Position numbers and translations under genes: made by a program. 64,000 bases of DNA from Aminipila butyrica (GTDB lineage: Bacteria; Bacillota; Clostridia; Peptostreptococcales; Anaerovoracaceae). Every line of letters starts with the position of its first letter. The first letter of the stretch is position 1. The stretch spans positions 1,984,001 to 2,048,000 of the forward strand of contig NZ_CP048649.1 of NCBI RefSeq assembly GCF_010669305.1, read 5' to 3'. Of this stretch, positions 51,227 through 60,826 are shown piece by piece. The notes under the pieces were generated by a model. It was not told the origin of the DNA, made no database searches, and worked only from the letters and a program-made list of their open reading frames with translations.

Positions 51227-52114
51227 TTATGAATATATGCCAGGATGGAGCGTAATATTAATGGCATTTGCGATGATGTCCGAAAAATCTTTAATAACTT
51301 GATCAATGTCCGTGGACGTGACAATCATGTCTTGGCCATTTTGTTCTATATAGTCCTCCACTTCCTGTGGATTTTTGATATAACCTTCCAGGGCATCAAG
51401 AATCAGTGTGCCAGAATCAATCACCGTCGGTACGCCGATGGAGATGACCCGATGGCCTAAGCTCTCTTGGTCCAACATGGTGCGGTGATTGCCCATACCA
51501 GCTCCCGGTGAGATGCCCGTGTCGTTAATCTGTATGGTGGTGCTGATACGAGCTATATTTCTGGCTGCCAGAGAATCCACGACCAAAATAATTTCTGGCT
51601 GAACGATGTCTGCCGCCTTTTTAATTAAATCCGCTGTCTCCATGCCGGTAGATCCCATGACTCCCGGAATAAACCCGCTGACACAAGCCTGCTCCTCGTC
51701 GCCGTCGGATTCATAGATAATAAACCAATGACGGTTGACCCGTACCTTCGATACGGTGTAGGGCCCCAGAGAATCCGGTGTTACCTTATCATTGCCCAGT
51801 CCAATGACCAGTACTTTTAGATAATAGTGAAAAGGAATTAATTCTTTCAGCTCTTCCGCCAAGGCTTTTGAAGCCCGGGCTTTCAAATCTTCCTCTCCGT
51901 CTATGAGGCCATCAATTTCTAAAGTAATATAGTTTCCCGCTGGTTTTTGCAGGGTAAGTTCCCCCCTGTGGTCTAAAATAGCAATTCTGGTGGCCATAAT
52001 GCCCTCTCCATGCTCCACTTTCTCCATGTGGACTCCGTCAATCTCCCCCTGCTTTCCCCGTTCTTCCTCATACATTTCCATATTTTCAATGGCCAAATCG
52101 GTTCTGTACTTCAT
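51227..52114 (-). CDS. gpr: Spore germination protease GPR
   Basis: 295 residues, ATG 52114. The N-terminal YRTDLAIENMEMYEEE is the propeptide autoprocessing region; LVIGLGNDKVTPDSLGPYTV, VVDSLAARNIARISTTIQI and NDTGISPGAGMGNHRTMLDQ are the core. Degrades small acid-soluble spore proteins at germination, in the forespore or spore core. Divergent from rpsT. Presence with spoIIP is good evidence of a sporulating lineage. Confidence 0.96.
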   Translation of the reverse strand: MKYRTDLAIENMEMYEEERGKQGEIDGVHMEKVEHGEGIMATRIAILDHRGELTLQKPAGNYITLEIDGLIDGEEDLKARASKALAEELKELIPFHYYLKVLVIGLGNDKVTPDSLGPYTVSKVRVNRHWFIIYESDGDEEQACVSGFIPGVMGSTGMETADLIKKAADIVQPEIILVVDSLAARNIARISTTIQINDTGISPGAGMGNHRTMLDQESLGHRVISIGVPTVIDSGTLILDALEGYIKNPQEVEDYIEQNGQDMIVTSTDIDQVIKDFSDIIANAINITLHPGIYS

Positions 52115-52171
52115 CTATTTCACCCCTTTTCCTTATATTTCAAAGTTTTTCTATCCTCCTTGATTTTTCCC

Positions 52172-52200
52172 TTGCAATTTGTTTTTTATTCATATATACT
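52172..52200 (+). promoter_or_regulatory. Sigma-A promoter of rpsT
   Basis: TTGCAA (52172-52177) and TATACT (52195-52200) with a 17-base spacer, about 80 bases before the start codon. Confidence 0.7.
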
Positions 52201-52281
52201 GAGTGTTGCGAAATATTTGCTTTTTCCGAGCAAACGGCCCGGGAAAACAAACAAATTAAGTATAAAGTGGGGTGAATTAAA

Positions 52282-52545
52282 ATGGCAAATATTAAATCCG
52301 CAAAGAAAAGAATCCTGGTTATCAACAAGAAAACCGCAAGAAACAGACGTATCAAATCACATCTGAAGGCAATCTTAAAGAACTTTGAAGCTGCAATGAC
52401 ATCTGGTGATATGGCTACAGCTAAGGAAAAGCTGGCTTTAGCAGAAAAGAAGCTTATGCAGGCTGCTGCAAAGAATACTATTCACAAGAACGCTGCATCT
52501 CGGAAAGTTTCCAGATTAACCAAGAGATTCAACAAGGCTCAGTAA
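52282..52545 (+). CDS. rpsT: 30S ribosomal protein S20
   Basis: 87 residues from ATG 52282 behind GGGGTG. A very basic, helical protein: MANIKSAKKRILVINKKTAR and the C-terminal HKNAASRKVSRLTKRFNKAQ match S20. Binds 16S rRNA early in small-subunit assembly. Short leader and own terminator. Confidence 0.98.
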   Translation: MANIKSAKKRILVINKKTARNRRIKSHLKAILKNFEAAMTSGDMATAKEKLALAEKKLMQAAAKNTIHKNAASRKVSRLTKRFNKAQ

Positions 52546-52605
52546 GTCTCACCCGTCCCCACCATGGGTAAGTTAAACCCATAGATTGAGAATTAAAACC
52601 AATCG

Positions 52606-52638
52606 AAAAACGCTGGAAGTGTCTCCCAGCGTTTTTTT
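52606..52638 (+). terminator. Terminator after rpsT
   Basis: AAAAACGCTGG with CCAGCGTTTTTTT around AAGTGTCTC; A-tract on the left may also serve the convergent AraC-type gene. Confidence 0.9.
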
Positions 52639-52668
52639 CTTTTTCCATCTTTCTTTTTTCCAGCCCTT

Positions 52669-53913
52669 CTATTCCTGTAGGCTGACCTTGCTGCGAAATT
52701 GGCTCGGAGTCATATGCCGCAGTTGAACAAAGTTCCGCCGAAAAGTCTTTACGGTATTATACCCCACCCCGATGGCAATGTCCGTAATTTCCATATCTGT
52801 CTCAATCAGATATTCCGAGGCTTTATTTATTCTTGTTAAGTTGAGAAAATCATAAAAATTCTTTTCTACCTGCATGAGCAAAGAACGGTTCAACTCCATC
52901 AAAGAAATCTGAAAGTGCTCCGCCACGGACTGGGCTGTCAAATCCTCCGAGAAATTCCGCAGGATGTATTCCACAATCTTGTATTCTTGCCTCTTCTCTC
53001 TAATCTTCCCTGCGTGGAGGGCCTTGCCATAAGTCTTCCGGTAATGGCCGATCTTGTCATCCATTCTGGCTGAAAACACCTTAGAGATATGCGCCGCATC
53101 TACATAACCAACAATAGAAGCCAGCTCCTCCAGCGTAAAATCTGTATATAGTAAGTAGTTGATGGTTTTGGTCACCCGCATTTCGTTGAGCAGCTCATTG
53201 AAAGACAGACCAGTCTTTTCCATAATGTACTTGCTGATGGAGGATTTGCTCATGTAGAACTGCTTGGACAACTTATCCAAGGTTATCTTGTTGCTCAAGT
53301 GCATGTAGATATAGCGAAGAATCAGCGCACGAGGGTCTCCGGTTTCTGCCAGCACTTTGGGAATCACCCGGCTCCTATCAATCTCCCGGCAAAAGGCCGT
53401 GATAATCTGCGCTACTAAAGTGCAAACCTGAATCTCATGATAATTTTCATATTCCGTCTTTTCCATAACGGATTCAATACCCGCTTCTTCTCTGATTTTA
53501 GAAAAGAGGATATCCATCTCCTTTATCGCCGCCTCTGGCAAAACAATGACGGGGGTTTCCTCCAGCTTTTTTAAAACAGGCAGCTCTTCCGCATTTTCCA
53601 CTACGATAGCATGAAGCATATTGGCTACTACCTCATAGTTATACTTGATAATTTCATACTGCAAAGGCTCTTCTACTTCAATTACCTCAGTACAATCCCA
53701 TGGAAGAATGGACACCAGACAGTTCTTTCCTACTTCGTAAAGTTCCGTATCCACCATGAACTTAGCCTTTCCCTTTCGCACATAGAGGAAGCGCGGGCTT
53801 TGATGGTACAAGGCATGCGTCTTGCCGTCAATCAGCTCATAATCAAAGGAGCAAATTCGCTTGATATCCAGATTAGAGCAATATTGTGACTGAAATTTGG
53901 TAATTTGCTGCAT
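52669..53913 (-). CDS. AraC-family regulator with two HTH domains, downstream of arcC
   Basis: 414 residues, ATG 53913. N-terminal cupin-like sensor (about 20-110, SPRFLYVRKGKAKFMVDTEL). Two separate AraC-type helix pairs follow: about 200-300 (ITLDKLSKQFYMSKSSISKY and FTLEELASIVGYVDAAHISK) and about 315-410 (LTAQSVAEHFQISLMELNRS and MEITDIAIGVGYNTVKTFRR). Two full DNA-binding units in one chain are uncommon. Last gene of the arc operon, so a regulator of arginine use is likely. Confidence 0.85.
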   Translation of the reverse strand: MQQITKFQSQYCSNLDIKRICSFDYELIDGKTHALYHQSPRFLYVRKGKAKFMVDTELYEVGKNCLVSILPWDCTEVIEVEEPLQYEIIKYNYEVVANMLHAIVVENAEELPVLKKLEETPVIVLPEAAIKEMDILFSKIREEAGIESVMEKTEYENYHEIQVCTLVAQIITAFCREIDRSRVIPKVLAETGDPRALILRYIYMHLSNKITLDKLSKQFYMSKSSISKYIMEKTGLSFNELLNEMRVTKTINYLLYTDFTLEELASIVGYVDAAHISKVFSARMDDKIGHYRKTYGKALHAGKIREKRQEYKIVEYILRNFSEDLTAQSVAEHFQISLMELNRSLLMQVEKNFYDFLNLTRINKASEYLIETDMEITDIAIGVGYNTVKTFRRNFVQLRHMTPSQFRSKVSLQE

Positions 53914-53951
53914 GGTATTCTTCCTTTCTTAAAATGGAAAAACGGAAAATA

Positions 53952-53980
53952 TCCCGTCCTGAGCTGTAGTCAGAACGGGA
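53952..53980 (-). terminator. Hairpin between arcC and the regulator gene (probable attenuator)
   Basis: TCCCGTTCTGA with TCAGGACGGGA around CTACAGC, followed on the minus strand by TATTTTCCGTTTTT. It probably lowers expression of the regulator relative to arcABC. Confidence 0.65.
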
Positions 53981-54011
53981 CACTTTATAATACATTTCTG
54001 GATAACAAGGG

Positions 54012-54965
54012 TTATGCGAAAGTAAGAACGGTTCCGGTCTTTCCTTCCAGCGCCTCTATGGATTTATCCAGAGAGGTGATGATTGCTTTCTTGGACGGAT
54101 TTGCCCGTACAAACTTCATCGCCGCCTGCACTTTTGGCAACATGCTGCCTGGTGCGAACTGTCCCTCTTCTACATATCTGGAAGCTTCCTCCAGAGTCAT
54201 AGAGCTTAAATTTTCCTGGTTCGGTTTATTGTAGTTAATCGCTACCTTTTCTACTTCGGTAAGGATCATTAGGCAATCAGCCTCTACCTGCTCAGCCAAA
54301 AGTTCTGCTGCAAAGTCTTTGTCGATAACTGCAGCTACGCCTTCCAAAACACCGCTGTCCTTTTGAACTACTGGAACACCGCCGCCGCCGCAAGTTACTA
54401 CGATAGTGGAATCCCACAGCTTTTTCACCGCATCAATTTCCACAATACGCTTTGGAATAGGAGATGCCACTACTCTGCGGAAGCCTCTGCCGGCATCTTC
54501 CTTCATCACATAGTTCTTTTCTTTTGCCAGTACATTTGCTTCATCTTCTGTATAGAACTGACCGATTGGCTTGGTAGGATTCTTGAATCCCGGGTCTGCT
54601 TCGTCTACAATCATCTGAGTAACCAAGGTTACAACTGGAATATTTCTGTTTCTCCGGTTCATAGCGTACTTTAAGCACTGCTGAATGTGATAGCCAATGT
54701 AGCCCTGAGACATGGCGCCGCAAACGTCAAAAGGCATAACCGGCGTAACCTCTTTAGCTGTTTCATAAGCCTGCAGAATCCGTCCTACCTGTGGTCCATT
54801 GCCGTGTACTACGGCAATTTCATAACCCTGGCAGCTAATTTCTGCAATATGTTCACAAGTTTTCTTTACCACATCCAACTGAGCCTCTGCTGTCGCTGGT
54901 CCTTTTCCGGACTGCAATGCATTTCCGCCCAGAGCGATTACTAATTTACCTAAGCTCTTTTCCAT
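54012..54965 (-). CDS. arcC: Carbamate kinase
   Basis: 317 residues, ATG 54965 with GGAG. Landmarks: GKLVIALGGNALQSGKGPAT, AVVHGNGPQVGRI, and VTCGGGGVPVVQKDSGVLEG, with AVIDKDFAAELLAEQVEADC. Makes ATP from carbamoyl phosphate and ADP, the energy-yielding last step of the arginine deiminase pathway. 18 bases downstream of arcB. Confidence 0.97.
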   Translation of the reverse strand: MEKSLGKLVIALGGNALQSGKGPATAEAQLDVVKKTCEHIAEISCQGYEIAVVHGNGPQVGRILQAYETAKEVTPVMPFDVCGAMSQGYIGYHIQQCLKYAMNRRNRNIPVVTLVTQMIVDEADPGFKNPTKPIGQFYTEDEANVLAKEKNYVMKEDAGRGFRRVVASPIPKRIVEIDAVKKLWDSTIVVTCGGGGVPVVQKDSGVLEGVAAVIDKDFAAELLAEQVEADCLMILTEVEKVAINYNKPNQENLSSMTLEEASRYVEEGQFAPGSMLPKVQAAMKFVRANPSKKAIITSLDKSIEALEGKTGTVLTFA

Positions 54966-54983
54966 CCAAGTTCTCCTTCTCTA

Positions 54984-55988
54984 TTAGTTCTGTCTGCCGA
55001 TGGTAGCAACCATAACGGCCTTGATTGTGTGCATGCGATTTTCTGCTTCATCAAATACCTTGGAATTTCTGCTTCTGAACACTTCGTCAGTCACTTCGCG
55101 GATGTCATAGCCTTCGTCTTTCTGAGTCTTAGCCATCTTAGTTTCAAAGTCGTGGAATGAAGGCAGGCAGTGTAAGAAGATTACGTCCTCATTCTCTGTT
55201 GCAGCCATCATTTCCTCTGTTACCTTGTATGGAGTCAGCATCTTAACCTTTTCTGGAATCTGTGCCTCTTCACCCATGGATGCCCATACGTCTGTGTAGA
55301 TAACATCTGCACCCTTTACGCACTCAGGTGTGCTGCAAAGCTCAATAGTAGCACCAGTCTGTGCAGCTACTTCATTAACGCTAGCCAAGATATCCTTGTC
55401 GATTTCATCAATCAGAACCTGCGGTCCGTAAGCAACAAAGTGCATACCCATCTTGGCACAGCCGTACATCCAAGCATAGCTCATGTTGTTTCTAACATCT
55501 CCGCAGAAAACAACCTTTACTTTGTTCAGCGGCTTAGCAACGTGCTCTTCGATGGTCAGCAGGTCTGCAAGAATCTGAGTTGGGTGGTCTACGTCTGTCA
55601 GACCATTCCATACCGGAATACCAGCATGCTTAGCCAACTCTTCAACTAACGCCTGTTCATAGCCTCTGTATTCGATACCATCATAGAAACGGCCAAATAC
55701 CTTTGCAGAATCCTCTACGGATTCTTTCTTACCGAACTGAGAACTGTTGGAATCCAGGAATGTTACTTTACCGCCTTCATCCAGACAAGCCACTTCAAAA
55801 GCGCATCTTGTTCTAGTGGATGTCTTTTCAAAGAGAAGAACTATATTCTTTCCTTTTAAAGCAGTTCCTTCGATGCCTGCACGCTTCTTAGCTTTTAAGT
55901 CGCGGGACAGGTCTAACAAATACCTGATTTCTTCGGGAGTGAAATCCATTAGTGTTAAAAAGCTTCTTCCTTTAAGATTAACTGCCAT
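54984..55988 (-). CDS. arcB: Ornithine carbamoyltransferase (catabolic)
   Basis: 334 residues, ATG 55988. Carbamoyl phosphate site KTSTRTRCAFEVA, ornithine/citrulline part HPTQILADLLTIEEH and the catalytic HCLPSFHD. By context it splits citrulline with phosphate into ornithine and carbamoyl phosphate. Sequence alone does not separate it from anabolic ArgF; the arcA-arcC flanks decide. Confidence 0.95.
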   Translation of the reverse strand: MAVNLKGRSFLTLMDFTPEEIRYLLDLSRDLKAKKRAGIEGTALKGKNIVLLFEKTSTRTRCAFEVACLDEGGKVTFLDSNSSQFGKKESVEDSAKVFGRFYDGIEYRGYEQALVEELAKHAGIPVWNGLTDVDHPTQILADLLTIEEHVAKPLNKVKVVFCGDVRNNMSYAWMYGCAKMGMHFVAYGPQVLIDEIDKDILASVNEVAAQTGATIELCSTPECVKGADVIYTDVWASMGEEAQIPEKVKMLTPYKVTEEMMAATENEDVIFLHCLPSFHDFETKMAKTQKDEGYDIREVTDEVFRSRNSKVFDEAENRMHTIKAVMVATIGRQN

Positions 55989-56132
55989 TTCTTTGTTCTC
56001 CTTTTTCTCTTTTTCATTTGATTAATTTATCTTATTTTTATTTTATATGAAATTATAATGGGTTGCTTCAAAAATCTTCTGCTTTTTTCAATCAGTTTCA
56101 TAATTTTTTTGCAAAAGATTGGTATCTCTGAG

Positions 56133-57356
56133 TTATTCGCGAACTAGCGGCATGCTCATGCAACGCGGGCCGCCTCTGCCTCTGGATAGTTCTGCACTTG
56201 GAATTTCCAATACATTAACATTATACTCCCGCAGCAGCTTGTTCGTCACGGTATTTCTCTGATAGGTAATAATCGTGCCCGGAGCGATACACAAGGTGTT
56301 GGAACCATCATTCCACTGTTCCCGCTGTGCTGCAATCAAATCTTCGCCGCCGCACTTAATCAACGTCACCTTCTCCACTCCTAGGTATGTCTCTAAGATG
56401 GACTCTAAAGTTCCTTCCACCTTGCGGACAGTCAAATCATCACTATTGTTTCCAGGCTTAATCTCATAAACCACCAGTGGTCCTAAGATAGCTGGATGAA
56501 TGGTAAACTTATCTACATCAATCTGTGTGAAAACTGTATCTAAGTGCATGAATGCTCTGGTAGACGGAATGTCAAAAGCCAAAACCGTATCAATAGTAGC
56601 ATTGCCGCAAGCAAAGATATTTCTAGCCAAGGCTTCTATAGCCTCCGGCTCTGTTCTCTGAGAAATCCCCACAGCCAACACCTTATCATTTAGATTCAGG
56701 ATGTCACCGCCTTCGATGTGGTTCAAGTCCCCACGGTCATATAACAAATCCACCTGTCCTTTGAAATCTGGATGATATTTGAAAATATAGTCACCGTAAA
56801 TGGTTTCTCTGTTTCGGGTCTGGGAATACATCTTGTTGATGCTGACACCATTGCCTATGCAGGCAAAGGGATCGCGAGTAAAGTACAAGTTCGGCATCGG
56901 ATCAACAATCAACTTGTCTGGGGTGCTCATCAAGTCCACCAAAGAAGCAGTAGGCTGCCAATCGATTTCTCTCAGAACAATACCTTCCATAGACTTTAAG
57001 ACCATTTCCTTCTTGTTGTCGTTGTATTGGAGCATGAAATCGTATACCTTCTTGATATACTTCTTCGTGCTCACGCCGGCTTCTTTAATCCATTGGTACA
57101 AAAACTGGTCTCTGATTTCATCATTTAAATTCAGTACATCAGCCATCAAGTCTTCCAGATACACCACTTCCACGCCATTGTCCCGCAGCAGCTGAGCAAA
57201 AGCATCATGCTCCTGTTGTGCAACCTCCAGGAAAGGAATATCATCGAATAGCAATCTGTCCAAGGTGTCCGGAGTCAAGTTTTCCAGCTCCTTGCCAGGA
57301 CGATGTAGCAATACCTTCTTTAATGGTCTAATTTCACTTTTAACATTAATTACCAT
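56133..57356 (-). CDS. arcA: Arginine deiminase
   Basis: 407 residues, ATG 57356 with GGAGG. Catalytic Cys is C399 in RGRGGPRCMSMPLVRE; FTRDPFACIGNGVSINKM and HIEGGDILNLNDKVLAVGISQRT supply the guanidinium-binding Asp/Glu and the second Asp, and MHLDTVFTQID the catalytic His. Converts arginine to citrulline and ammonia. First gene of arcABC; extended -10 candidate about 95 bases upstream. Confidence 0.97.
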   Translation of the reverse strand: MVINVKSEIRPLKKVLLHRPGKELENLTPDTLDRLLFDDIPFLEVAQQEHDAFAQLLRDNGVEVVYLEDLMADVLNLNDEIRDQFLYQWIKEAGVSTKKYIKKVYDFMLQYNDNKKEMVLKSMEGIVLREIDWQPTASLVDLMSTPDKLIVDPMPNLYFTRDPFACIGNGVSINKMYSQTRNRETIYGDYIFKYHPDFKGQVDLLYDRGDLNHIEGGDILNLNDKVLAVGISQRTEPEAIEALARNIFACGNATIDTVLAFDIPSTRAFMHLDTVFTQIDVDKFTIHPAILGPLVVYEIKPGNNSDDLTVRKVEGTLESILETYLGVEKVTLIKCGGEDLIAAQREQWNDGSNTLCIAPGTIITYQRNTVTNKLLREYNVNVLEIPSAELSRGRGGPRCMSMPLVRE

Positions 57357-57934
57357 TAAGCAGCCTCCTAAATCAATAATTTTTAGTTATTCTTTAATGC
57401 CTAAATAATTATGAAGCCTTATTTAAGTATTAAAGAACTACGAAGAGTATAATACCAGCATGCGCATGTATTTTTTATTACACACTCATCATACCTAAAA
57501 TTGGTTATACATGTGTGAACATAAAACTCAAATATTTTGTATTTTTCCTTCCTATTTTACTTGATTCATATTTATATTTATATTTACTGCTACAATTGCG
57601 GAATTCGATGAAACTGCCACTCATCCTCATATTAATTTGATTTAATGATTAAATAACCAATGGGACTATATCTAAATATACATAATGTTTTTAATTATTT
57701 GTCCCTCAAGTTCTTTTCTTAATTTTCTCAATCTTTTAATTAAATTATATAATCAATCTGAATCCATTGCAATTACTTAGTTATATATTTATGTCCAAAA
57801 AAAAATATATCTATTTTCACTTTTTACAACTTGCCCTATAAAGTCCATAGTAATTCATGTTATAATAAATTCATTAAATTTTGTTATAGTATTATCGTTA
57901 AAAAGCGACCTTCAAGTAGCACGAGGTGATAAAA
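57357..57934. other. AT-rich divergent intergenic region between arcA and the PucR regulator
   Basis: About 580 bases with no gene. It holds an extended -10 candidate for arcA (57449-57457), a CATGCGCATG palindrome next to it (57459-57468), and several AT-rich near-repeats around 57640-57665 that I cannot assign. No full ARG box was identifiable by eye. Confidence 0.6.
57449..57468 (-). promoter_or_regulatory. Candidate extended -10 promoter and adjacent palindrome for arcA
   Basis: Minus strand reads TGGTATTAT (extended -10, TATTAT at 57449-57454), immediately preceded by the 10-base palindrome CATGCGCATG (57459-57468). No good -35 is present, which suggests activator dependence. Confidence 0.45.
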
Positions 57935-59095
57935 TTGATACAAATCAGAGAATTATTGAAAATGCCTTTATTTCAAAGTTTTAAATTAATTGCTGGTGAA
58001 AATGGATTGAATCAGCAGTTAAGCAATGTAGTCATCCTTGAATATGAAAGTGTTAATAATTCTTACCATGTATTCAACCCGGGGGACTTTATTCTCACAT
58101 CCCTGTTTTTTGCTGTCAATGACCCGGAATCGATTGTGCCCGCCCTGCGAAACGTCATTAATCGGAGAATCGCCGGCATTGCCATAAAAACTGTTTTTTT
58201 TGAAGATGTTCCTCTGGAAATAAAAAAATATGCAGAGGAAAAGCAAGTGCCTATTTTTACATTTAATGAAGTTTACATGGAAGATTTGATTTTATGTGTT
58301 AGTAATTTTCTAAAATTAAAGCAGCATTTTTTAATAAACGAAAATCATATCAATAAGCTAGTTCACACGGTCAGTTCTCCGGAGCTCATGCAGCATGTTG
58401 TAAAGCAGATTAATCCATTATTTTTTCCTCATGTAACCGCTGCTTTCATTACTCCTAAAGATGAAAAGTCCAATATCGAATTTACTTCGCATTTTTATGA
58501 GCTATTCTATAAAAATTACAATTCAGCGATTTCAGCCCACTATTCTTATATAAAATATCAGGCAGGCATGCTGATTATACAAACCTCACCCTCTGCCGCC
58601 CCAGTTGACGTTTCAGTTTTTAATACGCTTCTGAATTCTATTAAGCTAGACTCTTCATTATTTTACATCGGCATCAGCGAACAAAAAAGTTCTTACTGCG
58701 ATTTTCACATTGCCATTAAAATGGCCATATGGGCCAATCAGGTGGGACAGATGAATCATGCCAATATTACATATTATAGGGATATCGGTGTATACAAATG
58801 GATAGCCCCTCTATTAAATGATTCGATCATTACGAAAGACTGTCAAGAATTAATCTATAAAATCAACGAATATGATAAAAGCTTCAAGTCCAATTTATGG
58901 GACACGCTGATTATTTTTATCAAAAACAATGGTGAATATGCAAAAACTGCCAAAGATCTCTATCAACATCCGAATACAATCCGTTATCGGATAAAAAAGA
59001 TTCGTGAAATAACAGACCTTAATGACAATGACTTTTACGCTCAGCTATACATCTGTGTTAAATTGTACCTTCTTTCCAGCCGTTCAGATATTTAA
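57935..59095 (+). CDS. PucR-family transcriptional regulator
   Basis: 386 residues with TTG 57935 as start: GAGG ends 8 bases upstream, whereas the GTG at 57926 lies inside the site. The N-terminal PucR domain (about 5-125) contains NPGDFILTSLFFAVNDPE; a GGDEF-like CdaR region follows; and the C-terminal HTH_30 is NGEYAKTAKDLYQHPNTIRYRIKKI. Divergent from arcA and facing the arcD-like gene, so it may regulate arginine uptake or use. PucR relatives often control purine or amino acid catabolism. Confidence 0.85.
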   Translation: MIQIRELLKMPLFQSFKLIAGENGLNQQLSNVVILEYESVNNSYHVFNPGDFILTSLFFAVNDPESIVPALRNVINRRIAGIAIKTVFFEDVPLEIKKYAEEKQVPIFTFNEVYMEDLILCVSNFLKLKQHFLINENHINKLVHTVSSPELMQHVVKQINPLFFPHVTAAFITPKDEKSNIEFTSHFYELFYKNYNSAISAHYSYIKYQAGMLIIQTSPSAAPVDVSVFNTLLNSIKLDSSLFYIGISEQKSSYCDFHIAIKMAIWANQVGQMNHANITYYRDIGVYKWIAPLLNDSIITKDCQELIYKINEYDKSFKSNLWDTLIIFIKNNGEYAKTAKDLYQHPNTIRYRIKKIREITDLNDNDFYAQLYICVKLYLLSSRSDI

Positions 59096-59106
59096 TTTTC
59101 GTGTAC

Positions 59107-59171
59107 AAAAAAACTAAAGGCTGTCATACTAGCTATTCCTGAAATGCTACTACGACAGCCTCTAGTTTTTT
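59107..59171. terminator. Bidirectional terminator between the PucR and arcD-like genes
   Basis: AAAAAACTA-(AA)-GGCTGTC pairs with GACAGCC-(TC)-TAGTTTTTT. Convergent genes on both sides. Confidence 0.85.
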
Positions 59172-59199
59172 ATTATTTGCTGTTATTTTAAGGATTTCA

Positions 59200-60609
59200 T
59201 TACATGGCGATCTGCCCGGTAACAAGTAAGTATATAGAGAATATAGCTCCCACAACAATAAGTCCTGCAACAATCAGCTCTTTTTTGTTGAATGTTTTTT
59301 CACAGCCATTTTCTTTTCTTGCTTTAGCATAGAAATATATGCCAAGAATGTATACCGTGAAACAAAGTAAGAAGTATTCCAGTCCAGAGGCATAAATAGC
59401 CCAGGCAAAGAAGATACAACCTAAAAGACCTATAATCAACTGTAATGCTTCATGTCTCTGATAAGAAAGCTTCACCTGATACATGGTTACCAGAATCCAG
59501 GTTACGAAGATAGCCGCTGTACAAAGGGAATAAGCGAAATTATAGGCTTTCTCTGTAAACAACAGCGTAAAAACAAACAGCTGTGTTAAGACGGTCATAA
59601 ATACTAAGGAATAGGTCGGTGAATTGGCACTGTTTACTTTACCAAATTTTTTAGGTAAAAGATTCTGTTTTGCCATAAGTAAGGTTGTTTCTGCCGGGAG
59701 CATCGTCCATGACAGCCAACACCCAAATATGGAAATAATCAATCCAATATTAATCATGGCAGCTCCCCATGGTCCTACAATCTCTTTCAAAATATACCCC
59801 ATAGAAGGCTGACCAAACTGAACGATGGTTTCTCTGTCCATCAAGCCATACGGCAGCAGGGAGATTAAAATGTAAATAATCAGCAATCCGATTAAGCCAA
59901 GCACGGTGGATTTTGCCGCAACAGACTTTGTCTCTGCACGGTCTGCCATCATTGCTGCCCCTTCAATACCTACGAATACCCACATCAATACCATCATGCT
60001 GTTCTGAATCTGACTAAAAACACTTTTCATCTCAAAGTTTCCTGACATCGTACCCCAGAAATTAGCGGTAAACACATCAGCCTTAAAGGATACGATGGCA
60101 ATTACTGTAAAGATAAACAAAGGAACAATTTTACACACTGTAACAATAATGTTAATAAATGCAGCACTTTCGATTCCTTTATTCACCAGGAAACACATGA
60201 ACCATAGGATAACACTGGCGATTATAATAGATAAAAGATTCTGACCGCCTTTTAGTGCCGGAACAAAATAGCCAACAGCACTCATCATCATGGTTGCAAA
60301 AGCTACATTTCCCAACCACGCAGAAAGCCAATATCCCCATCCGCTAATAAAGCCTCCAAAAGGCCCAAAACCAGCCTCCGCATAACTGAATACCCCACTT
60401 AACTCAGGTCTTTTCGCAATCAGATTTGTCAGGGATAAACATAACATAAGAATTCCTAAGCCTACAATCAGCCATGCAACGATTGCTGCTCCGGGACTGG
60501 AGCTCTCTGCCATATCTGAGGAAATACCAAAGATTCCACTTCCTATCGAAGAACTTATAACCATAGCAACTAAGGCTACTACTCCAAGTTTTTTTGAATT
60601 GTCTGACAT
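59200..60609 (-). CDS. arcD: Arginine/ornithine antiporter, ArcD-like (APC superfamily)
   Basis: 469 residues, ATG 60609, about 12-13 membrane helices. The first helix has VISSSIGSGIFGISSDMAE, the substrate-binding Gly-rich motif; SGVFSYAEAGFGPFGGFISGWGYWLSAWLGNVAFA and MVLMWVFVGIEGAAMMADRAETKS match basic amino acid antiporters of the ArcD/LysI group. Exchanges external arginine for ornithine, completing the deiminase pathway. It is unlinked to arcABC by the intervening PucR gene. A related exchanger of other basic amino acids remains possible. Confidence 0.85.
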   Translation of the reverse strand: MSDNSKKLGVVALVAMVISSSIGSGIFGISSDMAESSSPGAAIVAWLIVGLGILMLCLSLTNLIAKRPELSGVFSYAEAGFGPFGGFISGWGYWLSAWLGNVAFATMMMSAVGYFVPALKGGQNLLSIIIASVILWFMCFLVNKGIESAAFINIIVTVCKIVPLFIFTVIAIVSFKADVFTANFWGTMSGNFEMKSVFSQIQNSMMVLMWVFVGIEGAAMMADRAETKSVAAKSTVLGLIGLLIIYILISLLPYGLMDRETIVQFGQPSMGYILKEIVGPWGAAMINIGLIISIFGCWLSWTMLPAETTLLMAKQNLLPKKFGKVNSANSPTYSLVFMTVLTQLFVFTLLFTEKAYNFAYSLCTAAIFVTWILVTMYQVKLSYQRHEALQLIIGLLGCIFFAWAIYASGLEYFLLCFTVYILGIYFYAKARKENGCEKTFNKKELIVAGLIVVGAIFSIYLLVTGQIAM

Positions 60610-60768
60610 AAATAATACTGTCCTCTCTTTCTTTAGTTTTGTAATTTAAAACAATCAATTATTCCATTGTTATTATATATGAGAGTAAATTTTTTTGGAC
60701 TTCCTATGTCAGAGGTTTTTTTGTATTTTTCTGTCAGATTTTTTCTGCGAGTTAGGCTAATATCTCGT

Positions 60769-60806
60769 AAAAAAGAGACCTCCATAAATAAAGAAGGTCT
60801 CTTTTT
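60769..60806. terminator. Bidirectional terminator after homoserine dehydrogenase
   Basis: AAAAAAGAGACC with GGTCTCTTTTT around a 15-base loop. Confidence 0.87.
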
Positions 60807-60826
60807 AGCTATAAATTTCAATTAAT

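Noticed and set aside
57459..57468. CATGCGCATG as an ArgR (ARG) box for arcA
   Set aside because: ARG boxes are AT-rich 18-base palindromes; this 10-base GC-containing palindrome does not match.
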